Assembly (NCBI GenBank): GCA_964587525.1 | Contig: CAZPLZ010000039.1 | Location: 1-21,021 of the forward strand | Direction: 5' to 3' | DNA length: 21,021 nt | DNA from: CAZPLZ01 sp964587525 | GTDB taxonomy: Bacteria > Oederibacteriota > CAKKQC01 | Shown here: piece by piece, positions 14,859-21,021 of the stretch | Position numbering within the stretch: the first letter of the stretch is position 1 | Layout of the letters: every line of letters begins with the position of its first letter | Program-made: the position numbers and the translations under genes | The notes under the pieces: model-generated | Told to the model about the DNA's origin: nothing | Databases searched by the model: none | Seen by the model: only the letters and a program-made list of their open reading frames with translations

Positions 14859-15440
14859 TCATGGCGAGGGTTTCAACAAAGTCCGGCTCCAGATGGTGAA
14901 AACGGCTACTTTGGTGCCGGCATTCTGCTCGTAAGTCGCTCCGACACGGGAACCTGCCCAGACATACTTTTCCCACTCAGGATATGGTTTTTCTCCTCGG
15001 CCGTAGTTCATTTGCATCCAGTCTAGAAGGGCGTGAGCGTTGGCATCGCCATTGGTGATGATGGTCACGCGCGCCAGTTTCTTTTTGTAGAATCCGTAAT
15101 AGATCGCCATTAACTCGGCCTTGCCAAGCACCATTGAGTCTCCGGGATGTGTGAAGTAGTGCCACTTGCCCTTGCCTGAAACAAAAGCCATTTTCTTCTT
15201 GAACGAACGCAGGGAAGAACCGAATGAAAATTTTCGAAAACCGTTGTGCTGGTCAAGGATCGTTATGTCACCCCAGGTTTCTTCGGCAAGCGTTGTGGAT
15301 TGTAAGTCTGAAGGGGAGAGGGTTGTGGCGGAAGGTGCGCTCTCCCCGGCGTGTGCTATGGCAGCCACGAGAAGCCCTCCGACTATCAGCGAAAGACATG
15401 TCCGGGGGACACCGCCCTGAATCCTGCCGCGGGTACGCAT
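14859..15440 (-). CDS. Secreted protein of unknown function
   Basis: The 193-residue protein has a clear signal peptide: Arg residues, then CLSLIVGGLLVAAIAHA with a likely cut after Ala31 (AHA before GES). The mature part has a low-complexity Ser/Thr linker (ESAPSATTLSPSDLQSTTLAEE) and a compact domain of about 135 residues beginning WGDITILDQHNGFRKFSFGSS, with strand-rich sequence KLARVTIITNGDANAHALLDWMQMNYG and KVAVFTIWS near the end. The pattern of FGSS...FKKKM and a Lys/Tyr-rich middle recalls small periplasmic proteins that predict load on structured mini-domains, but no family was recognised. It is convergent with the methyltransferase (six-base gap) and divergent from the TIGR03546 gene (33-base gap). 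Confidence 0.7.
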   Translation of the reverse strand: MRTRGRIQGGVPRTCLSLIVGGLLVAAIAHAGESAPSATTLSPSDLQSTTLAEETWGDITILDQHNGFRKFSFGSSLRSFKKKMAFVSGKGKWHYFTHPGDSMVLGKAELMAIYYGFYKKKLARVTIITNGDANAHALLDWMQMNYGRGEKPYPEWEKYVWAGSRVGATYEQNAGTKVAVFTIWSRTLLKPSP

Positions 15441-15473
15441 GATTATAGTATGCTACAATGCGGCTGTTTTATT

Positions 15474-15986
15474 ATGATTGCCCTCAAGTTTATCTTAAAG
15501 TTCATCAAGATTCTTAATAAGGACGCAAGTCCCCAACAGATTGCGGGGGGCATGGCTTTGGGATCCATCGCGGGGATTACCCCCTTCATGAGCCTCCATA
15601 ATCTGATTGTGCTCATCCTGATCCTGATGATCCGTGTCAACATCTCTTCCGCCATTCTTTCCGTATGCGTGTTCACCGCCATCGCCTATCTATTAGACCC
15701 CCTGTTCAACAAAATTGGCTACTTCCTCCTTGTGGACGTTTCATTTCTGGCACCCCTGTGGACGGCACTGTACAACACTCCCATCGTTCCGTGGACCAAA
15801 TTCAACAATACCCTCACGCTGGGCAGTGTGGTGTTCGCCCTCCTGTTTTTTTGGCCGCTCTATTTCTTACTGGTCTGGGCGGTGGTCAAATACCGCGAAA
15901 AACTGATGGCCAAAATCCTGAAATGGAAAATCGTCACCGCCCTCAAGGGCTCCAAGCTTTACGGCCTCTACAGCACCTATTCCTAA
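15474..15986 (+). CDS. TIGR03546-family membrane protein (DUF2062-like)
   Basis: The protein has 170 residues from the ATG at 15474; an in-frame ATG at 15450 would add eight residues, and neither has a good ribosome-binding site. The sequence ASPQQIAGGMALGSIAGITPFMSLHNLIVLILILMIRVNISSAIL is typical of TIGR03546 and related to DUF2062, with helices at about 26-55, 58-80, 85-100 and 115-145, ending in a basic tail. The family is uncharacterised and is known to be encoded next to TIGR03545, exactly as seen here, which strengthens both calls. It probably resides in the inner membrane. TACAAT at 15454-15459 could be a -10 element, but no matching -35 was found. Confidence 0.83.
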   Translation: MIALKFILKFIKILNKDASPQQIAGGMALGSIAGITPFMSLHNLIVLILILMIRVNISSAILSVCVFTAIAYLLDPLFNKIGYFLLVDVSFLAPLWTALYNTPIVPWTKFNNTLTLGSVVFALLFFWPLYFLLVWAVVKYREKLMAKILKWKIVTALKGSKLYGLYSTYS

Positions 15987-15999
15987 AGGACTAATCACC

Positions 16000-17853
16000 A
16001 TGCGCTGGAAAGCTTTCATCCCCACCGTTATCCTCCTGGCTCTGATTGCTGTCTTTACGCTGTTCTATCTGGACAACTTCGTGAAGCGTGCCATCGAGCA
16101 CGTGGGCACAGCCGCGAACGGGGCCAAGGTGGAGTTGGACAACGTGGATATCAGCCTCAAGAATTTTTCCATCATGCTTCACCGTTTGCAGGTGACGGAC
16201 AAAGAGCACCCCATGACCAACGCCTTCGAGGTGGAATCCCTGAAGTTCGACCTGGCGGGCAAACCCCTCTCTTGGAAAAAGATCATCATTGAAAAGAGTG
16301 AGATTACTGGCATCCGGACAGGAACCCCGCGCAAGACGAGCGGAGCCCTCCCCAAGAAACTCCAAAAGCCCGGTGAACCTGAAGCCGAAGCACCTTCAAA
16401 GGTTCGAGAGATGGGGAAGAAGGCGGGGTCGTTCGCTGTAGCCAATTTGAAGGAACAGTATGATCCCAAAAAACTCATCCAGCCGGAGCACCTGGCCTCT
16501 TACAAAAAGGTTCAGGAGGATAAGGCTCGGTTGACTCAACTGTCGCAAGATTGGGAGAAGCGTGTGGACTCTATTCAGATCCGTGACAAAACGAGTGAGA
16601 TCAAAGCCTGGCTGGACCGGGTCAAAAAGAACAAGTATTCCGGCGTGGAAGGCCTTCAAGCGGCTCAGCAAACGATCCAAGAGGCCAATCGGTATCGAAA
16701 GGACTTGAAGGGGATGAGAAAAACCGTCTCCGACATGAACAACACGCTGAAGACGGAAATTGCCAGCGCCAAGGGCAGCCTGAAACAGATTGATGTCTTG
16801 AAATCACACGACCTGAGTGCGGCCGTGGGACAACTGAAGAGCGGCGCCTTCTCTGCGGAAGGCATCAGCCGTGGCGTCATCGGGCCCGTCTGGTTCGGCA
16901 AACTCCAGGATGGACTTCAGTGGTTTCACAAAATCCGCGGGATGATCCCGCAATCCAAAGAGGGAGCCAAACCCCCTCGGCCGCCGAGAACCGGACAAGA
17001 TATCTCGTTTCCCTTCCGCTACCACTGGCCTGCTTTCCATCTCAAAAAAGCCAGCCTCAGCGGCGTCACATCGGGAGATGTGGGACTTCAATATAAAGGA
17101 ACACTCAAAGATGTCACCTCCGACCCGAAAGTGGTTGGACGCCCCATCACCCTTGAGATCTCAGGCAAGAAGGGACGTGGACCTCAGGCGCTCACCCTGC
17201 GGGCCAAATTTGATTACACGCGGGATGTCCCGCGTGAGCAGGTCAATTTTAAATACGAGGGTTTAAATCTGGCAGGAACGAAGTTGGGTAACGTAGGGGC
17301 CCCGGTGAGCATTCAGAGAGGGGACGGGCTTCTCACCGCCGACCTGAAAGCCCGCGGCGAGCGGATTGCTGGCAACGTTAAATTTCTCGCCAAGCCGGTC
17401 AAGTTGAACCACACCCTCACCCCAAAACAGGCCCGGGATAAATTCCTCTCCATCCTCCATGGGGTGATAACCCGTATGAATAAAATGGAGGTGACGGTCC
17501 TGGTTTCGGATACGATCAGAAGTCCCAATTTTAAACTGCGAACCAACATCGACAACGAGCTCAAGCGTGCGGTCAATCAAGTCTTGAAAAAAGAACTTGA
17601 AGCGCTTAAAGCTCAGTTTCGTGCTCGGGTGAACGAGTTGGTGGACGGCGAAAAGAAGAAGCTGGTCAAGATGGTCGGTAATAAATCATCGCTCGTCACA
17701 AGCAAACTCAATCAAAAGGACAACGCTCTCAGATCCATCCAGAGCCAGCTTGATAAAGCTCTCGAGGACGTGAAGAAAGAGAGTAAGAAACTCCTTCCCG
17801 TCGGCGGTGATAAGAAACCTTCCTTGCCTGGTCTGAAAAAACTTCTTAAATAA
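16000..17853 (+). CDS. TIGR03545-family AsmA-like membrane-anchored protein
   Basis: This 617-residue protein has one N-terminal helix (FIPTVILLALIAVFTLFYL, 6-24) followed by a large soluble region predicted to lie in the periplasm. Residues 25-110 (AIEHVGTAANGAKVELDNVDISLKNFSIMLHRLQVTD) resemble AsmA/DUF748 strands. Residues about 115-280 are charged and helical, probably coiled coil. Residues 335-500 are beta-rich again (SGVTSGDVGLQYKGTLKDVT). The C-terminus from about 545 is another helical, Lys-rich coiled coil. It starts 13 bases after the TIGR03546 stop with AAAGGA upstream, so the two form an operon. AsmA-like proteins are linked to lipid transport or outer-membrane homeostasis; for this family that is inference. 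Confidence 0.83.
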   Translation: MRWKAFIPTVILLALIAVFTLFYLDNFVKRAIEHVGTAANGAKVELDNVDISLKNFSIMLHRLQVTDKEHPMTNAFEVESLKFDLAGKPLSWKKIIIEKSEITGIRTGTPRKTSGALPKKLQKPGEPEAEAPSKVREMGKKAGSFAVANLKEQYDPKKLIQPEHLASYKKVQEDKARLTQLSQDWEKRVDSIQIRDKTSEIKAWLDRVKKNKYSGVEGLQAAQQTIQEANRYRKDLKGMRKTVSDMNNTLKTEIASAKGSLKQIDVLKSHDLSAAVGQLKSGAFSAEGISRGVIGPVWFGKLQDGLQWFHKIRGMIPQSKEGAKPPRPPRTGQDISFPFRYHWPAFHLKKASLSGVTSGDVGLQYKGTLKDVTSDPKVVGRPITLEISGKKGRGPQALTLRAKFDYTRDVPREQVNFKYEGLNLAGTKLGNVGAPVSIQRGDGLLTADLKARGERIAGNVKFLAKPVKLNHTLTPKQARDKFLSILHGVITRMNKMEVTVLVSDTIRSPNFKLRTNIDNELKRAVNQVLKKELEALKAQFRARVNELVDGEKKKLVKMVGNKSSLVTSKLNQKDNALRSIQSQLDKALEDVKKESKKLLPVGGDKKPSLPGLKKLLK

Positions 17854-17870
17854 AATAGATTTAGGGCCTT

Positions 17871-18329
17871 ATGACTGGCCTTCTCATCGCGGCCCTGGGA
17901 CTGGCACTTGCCTTCTGGCACATAAGGGGTCTGGCAGGACGAAGATCTCTGCATCCTGAGTTCCTCAAGACACGCGTTGGTTCATTCGCCATCTTCGGAC
18001 TTTCTGGGATCAGCATTCTCTTGGGCGGTTTTCTCACGGTTAGTTCCGTAGGGCCAGGCGGCCTTGTGGTGGCCGCACTGCTCGCAGCGGTGGTGTCTGT
18101 GATGTGGGTGCTCGGATCAGCCCAGCACGCCTTGAGCCGCGAGCTACAAAAGTCCATGGACGCTTTTCGGAAGGATTACCCAGAACTCGATGAAGAGGCC
18201 CTCTACCGTTTCGTGGTGCACGAGAGACATCCGGGGTGGGAGGCGCGGCGGGTTCAGGATCTTACAGAAGATTGTCCATCTCTGAATGAATTGGCCCGGA
18301 GGCTCCAGAGGGAGGAACAACAGAAGTAA
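17871..18329 (+). CDS. Small three-helix membrane protein of unknown function
   Basis: The protein has 152 residues, with hydrophobic helices at about 2-18, 37-58 and 61-83 followed by a soluble tail. The tail contains ALSRELQKSMDAFRKDYPELDEEALYRFVVHERHPGWEARRVQDLTEDCPSLNELARRLQ and looks helical. No family was recognised. It follows the TIGR03545 gene by 17 bases and is probably the last gene of that operon; AGGGCC before the ATG is a poor ribosome-binding site, so coupling is possible. Confidence 0.7.
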   Translation: MTGLLIAALGLALAFWHIRGLAGRRSLHPEFLKTRVGSFAIFGLSGISILLGGFLTVSSVGPGGLVVAALLAAVVSVMWVLGSAQHALSRELQKSMDAFRKDYPELDEEALYRFVVHERHPGWEARRVQDLTEDCPSLNELARRLQREEQQK

Positions 18330-18398
18330 CCGCTCCTCCCTGCTACCCTTCAAAGCGGAGGACGGTGCTCATGAGTATAGAATAGAAGGCGAGTGAAG

Positions 18399-19580
18399 AT
18401 GTCCAAAATTGACAGGCGCACCTTTCTTGCGGGCGCGGCCGCAGGGGTGGGGACCATGCTTCCCGCAGGCCGCCTCTTGGCCAAGCTCTTGGCCGCTCCG
18501 GCGCCCTTCCGCGGGATGCGGACGATCCTCATCCGGTTTGGCGGGGGAGTCCGCCGGCAGGAGACCATCGATCCTGAGCATACCTACAGTCCGTTTTTCT
18601 TCCATGAGTTGATCAAGCGCGGCGTGTTTTTCAAGAACATGGAGATCGCCCAGATCAAGGACGTGCAGACTGGCCACGGCGAGGGAACGTTGAACCTGCT
18701 CACCGGAACCTTTGATACCTATAAAGATGTGGGAGGGAAATTCCTTGGAGAACGGTTCGAGGCCAAGGTTCCGACTATTTTTGAGTATTTACGGGGAACG
18801 TTTGAGGTTCCAGAGCATCAGACCTTGATCATTAACGGTGAGGACCGGACCGATGAGGAGTTCTACTCCTTCAGCAACCATCATCTCTACGGGGTGAGGT
18901 ACCGGTGCAATGTCCTCAGTCTCTACCGTTTCAAGGCCTACCTCCTTGAACAACAGGTCGCGGATTGGAAAGGGGCGGGGAAAGAGCTCGACAAGAAAAA
19001 AGAGGAACTGGCCAAGTTGCAAGCCCTCGACCACCGGGTCGGTGAAGAGGCGCGGTCGCAGGGTCCTGAAATCAAGAAGTTCTGGGAGCGCTGGCGCCGG
19101 CATTACGGCGAATCTGGGTTCGTGAACCCCAGGGGCGACCGGCTGCTGACCGAACTCGCGATACGGGTTCTCCATGAGATCAGACCCAAACTGATGATGA
19201 TTAATTACCAGGATCCTGACTATGTTCATTGGGGAAACAAGACTCACTACACCCGTGGTATCTCGACCATCGATGAGGGTATCCGGCGCATCGTCGATGC
19301 CGTTGAGGCGGACGAAGAGTATCGCGGGAACACCCTGTTTATCATCGCTCCCGACTGCGGCCGTGATTACAATCCATACGTCCCTGTCCCCTATCAGCAT
19401 CACTTTGGTGACCGGTCGGCCCATGAGATCTTTGCGCTCTTCTTCGGGCCGGGGGTCCCCACCAATCAGGTCGTGGACCGGACCGTTCAGCAGATCGATG
19501 TGGCCCCCACGATCGGGCAGCTCATGGGGTTCAAAACTCCATTCGCGGAGGGAAAAGTTCTTCCCGAAGCGATCTCGTAG
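18399..19580 (+). CDS. Tat-exported alkaline-phosphatase/sulfatase-superfamily protein with altered metal site
   Basis: The protein has 393 residues from ATG 18399, preferred over GTG 18393 because AAGG lies nine bases before it. The Tat signal is DRRTFLAGAAAGVGTMLPAG, with Arg6-Arg7. The fold is suggested by the first strand TILIRFGGGVRRQET (42-56), TGHGEGTLNLLTG at 91-103 where superfamily members hold a nucleophile region, YQDPDYVHWGN at 270-280 (Asp274, His277), a conserved helix IDEGIRRIVDAVE, and FIIAPDCGRD at 315-323. Two usual metal ligands are changed: the first-strand Asp-Gly reads FGGG, and the Asp-His-Gly motif reads Asp-Cys-Gly. It may bind a different metal set or be inactive. 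A polytopic membrane protein starts six bases downstream, so the two may work together. Confidence 0.72.
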   Translation: MSKIDRRTFLAGAAAGVGTMLPAGRLLAKLLAAPAPFRGMRTILIRFGGGVRRQETIDPEHTYSPFFFHELIKRGVFFKNMEIAQIKDVQTGHGEGTLNLLTGTFDTYKDVGGKFLGERFEAKVPTIFEYLRGTFEVPEHQTLIINGEDRTDEEFYSFSNHHLYGVRYRCNVLSLYRFKAYLLEQQVADWKGAGKELDKKKEELAKLQALDHRVGEEARSQGPEIKKFWERWRRHYGESGFVNPRGDRLLTELAIRVLHEIRPKLMMINYQDPDYVHWGNKTHYTRGISTIDEGIRRIVDAVEADEEYRGNTLFIIAPDCGRDYNPYVPVPYQHHFGDRSAHEIFALFFGPGVPTNQVVDRTVQQIDVAPTIGQLMGFKTPFAEGKVLPEAIS

Positions 19581-19586
19581 GCCCTC

Positions 19587-20768
19587 TTGAGAAAAATTCT
19601 TTCGTTCGTTGGCAGGCTGAGCGTTGGCCTGCTGAAGCTGTTCCTCGGAGTTCTCTTCTGTCAAAATCTGCTTCCAAGCATTCTCGTGGTGGGATGGACG
19701 TACCGGCTGGTCCGGCGGTCGGTCTACAAGCGGTGGATCTTGGCCAGCACCGTGATGAGAACCGATCCTTGGTTCCGCGGTGGTGCGATGCCCGCTTCAG
19801 GATGGCCAAACTGGTTGTTGCAAGAGAATGTTGGCATTGCATGGATGGAGAGTCGCCGGCGCGGACTCAGGCTGCGTAAACGACTCGGTCTCCTGCTCAA
19901 GATTCCGCTTCACTCCCTGTGGCTCAATTTCAAAGTTGGTTTCCAGGGGATTTTCAATACCTGGGTGGTGACCATGCCGCCGTGCATTTTGTGGTTGTTC
20001 GCCTGGTATGACGGCTGGAACAATTCTTTCACGAAAGGTTACGAACAGGCCGCCGTGGGGCCGCTCACCGGCTTGCTGGGGGTGGGGCTGTTCATTGCGG
20101 TGATGCTCTATGTTCCTATGGCCCAGACCCGTCAGGCGGCGACAGGCCGGTTTGCTTCCTTCTATCAATTCAAGCTGATCTGGGCCCTGGTGCGGCGGAA
20201 GTGGATCGCCTGCTTGTGCCTGGCCGGGGTCTATGCGATCGTTGCGATGCCGATCAACATCATCAAAATCATTCCTGGGTTTTTTCCGCACATCAGTTCA
20301 GAACTGGTGGAAAAATCCCCGGCGGAGATGCTCACGGTCTTGAAGTCCTATTTCTTGTGGACCACCTTGATATGCTTTCCTGCCTATGTGCTGGTCCGCC
20401 TGATTGCGGCTAGAATCTACGCCGCAGGATTCGTGGCGCTTGCCGAAGAGGGGACCCTTCGTCTGCATGATTTGGGCAAGGAAGAAAAGCACGATCTGGA
20501 AATTCTCCGGCTGCTTCGGCCTCAACCCCGACCCAGACGGCGGCGATTGGCCCGTGCTCTGGGCTGGGCCGCCACCCGGACAGGGCGGATCCTCTCCACC
20601 ACCGCTGCGATCCTTCTATGGTTTGTTTTTGTGGCGCAGATCTTTATCGCTGAATTTTTCGTGTACCACCAGGCTCGAGGCTGGCTCAATCAGCCGCTCG
20701 TTCAACTGCCGTATTTTTCGTACGTCCCCTCGGCGCTTCGAGAGGAGGCAAAAGAACAGAGAAGATGA
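19587..20768 (+). CDS. Polytopic membrane protein of unknown function
   Basis: The 393-residue protein begins at TTG 19587, six bases after the preceding stop, consistent with coupled translation. About six hydrophobic segments are seen: about 10-36, 127-147, 157-178, 207-232, 255-280 and 338-364. Between them lie basic cytoplasmic loops such as ESRRRGLRLRKRLGLLLK and RPQPRPRRRRLARALG. No transporter or enzyme motif was recognised. The arrangement with the exported sulfatase-like protein suggests an operon handling an envelope polymer or its export, which is inference. It ends one base before the convergent isomerase gene. Confidence 0.72.
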   Translation: MRKILSFVGRLSVGLLKLFLGVLFCQNLLPSILVVGWTYRLVRRSVYKRWILASTVMRTDPWFRGGAMPASGWPNWLLQENVGIAWMESRRRGLRLRKRLGLLLKIPLHSLWLNFKVGFQGIFNTWVVTMPPCILWLFAWYDGWNNSFTKGYEQAAVGPLTGLLGVGLFIAVMLYVPMAQTRQAATGRFASFYQFKLIWALVRRKWIACLCLAGVYAIVAMPINIIKIIPGFFPHISSELVEKSPAEMLTVLKSYFLWTTLICFPAYVLVRLIAARIYAAGFVALAEEGTLRLHDLGKEEKHDLEILRLLRPQPRPRRRRLARALGWAATRTGRILSTTAAILLWFVFVAQIFIAEFFVYHQARGWLNQPLVQLPYFSYVPSALREEAKEQRR

Positions 20769-20769
20769 C

Positions 20770-21021
20770 TTACAGGCTCGCCCAGAGGGCGCGGAGTTTG
20801 TGCGCGAAGTGCGGGAAGGCCTGCTCCGGTGGCTCAAGCTCGGGATGCCACTTTTTCTCCCATTCACAACTGAAGAAACTGTCATAGCCATCGGCCTTAA
20901 AACGCGCAAGGATCTTGCTGACCGGTAGATCACCGGCTCCGAGAAAGACATAGCGGTTTTTTCCGTCCAGCCCTTTATAGCCGTCTTTGAGGTGGCAGTA
21001 CACGATGTGCGCCTTGACCTT
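20770..21021 (-). CDS. Sugar phosphate isomerase/epimerase (xylose-isomerase-like TIM barrel), C-terminal part
   Basis: The gene runs off the right edge; the frame is open through the last base, so the GTG at 21003 is internal. The visible 83 residues hold the last strands of an AP-endonuclease-2-type barrel: VKAHIVYCHLKDG with the His and Asp typical of metal binding, YVFLGAGDLPVSKILARFKADGYDSFFSCEWEKKWHPELEPPEQ with the C-terminal Glu (CEWE) that closes the metal site. The family (IolE/IolI-like) acts on inositol or sugar derivatives and often sits near Gfo/Idh oxidoreductases; one such gene lies far upstream in this window, so a link cannot be claimed. Confidence 0.8.
   Translation of the reverse strand, partial: KVKAHIVYCHLKDGYKGLDGKNRYVFLGAGDLPVSKILARFKADGYDSFFSCEWEKKWHPELEPPEQAFPHFAHKLRALWASL

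Noticed and set aside
18789..19664. 291-codon open frame on the minus strand
   Set aside because: It is antisense to the Tat-exported protein, whose signal peptide and motifs are clear, and has no recognisable feature.

Overview
The window reads as a stretch of chromosome from an uncultured, Gram-negative-type bacterium. The supporting signs are a Tat-exported protein, an AsmA-like TIGR03545 protein, lipoprotein-free signal peptides and a periplasm-facing TPR protein. There are no rRNA or tRNA genes or ribosomal markers, so the phylum cannot be fixed. The mix of Gfo/Idh oxidoreductase, phytanoyl-CoA dioxygenase-like protein, sugar isomerase/epimerase, TIGR03545/TIGR03546 pair and a degenerate sulfatase-like protein would suit Omnitrophota, Acidobacteriota, Planctomycetota-like or Methylomirabilota-type genomes (inference only). 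Sampled 60-base lines give about 60% GC in the transporter block and about 43-48% in the nitrilase gene near 1.8-3.7 kb. Gene packing is dense. The longest gene-free stretches are 6170-6343, 1692-1830 and 11199-11301, so no gap exceeds 300 bases.

Left part (1-6.2 kb): the C-terminal part of a protein with a DUF559 endonuclease-like domain runs into the window and overlaps tail-to-tail with a Gfo/Idh/MocA oxidoreductase. Next come an exported tandem nitrilase whose second half has lost its catalytic cysteine, and an 820-residue fusion of a SARP/BTAD DNA-binding module, an intact GGEEF diguanylate cyclase, one membrane helix and a TPR region. An imperfect hairpin plus T-run closes that gene.

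Middle part (6.3-11.2 kb): a small operon starts with a 59-residue membrane microprotein carrying a Gly/Cys tail, followed by a GRDP-like (glycine-rich-domain-protein-like) protein, a two-helix DUF3311-like protein and a sodium:solute symporter. These converge on an Nramp-like transporter without the DPGN motif, which is divergent from a phytanoyl-CoA dioxygenase-family protein.

Right part (11.3-21 kb): a RHH/RelE-type toxin-antitoxin pair with a palindromic operator candidate; a PLP-dependent threonine/serine dehydratase; and, divergent from it, a two-gene overlapping unit of a TGT-superfamily base-exchange enzyme and a homologue of the 16S rRNA m7G1405 (Rmt/Arm/FmrO) methyltransferases. Then come an unknown secreted protein, the TIGR03546-TIGR03545 pair, a small membrane protein, a Tat-exported alkaline-phosphatase-superfamily protein with altered metal ligands followed closely by a polytopic membrane protein, and the edge of a sugar phosphate isomerase/epimerase.

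The most promising candidates for something undescribed are the TGT-paralogue plus m7G1405-methyltransferase pair (12.8-14.9 kb), the Gly/Cys microprotein plus GRDP-like protein pair (6.3-7.15 kb), and the BTAD-GGDEF-TM-TPR receptor.
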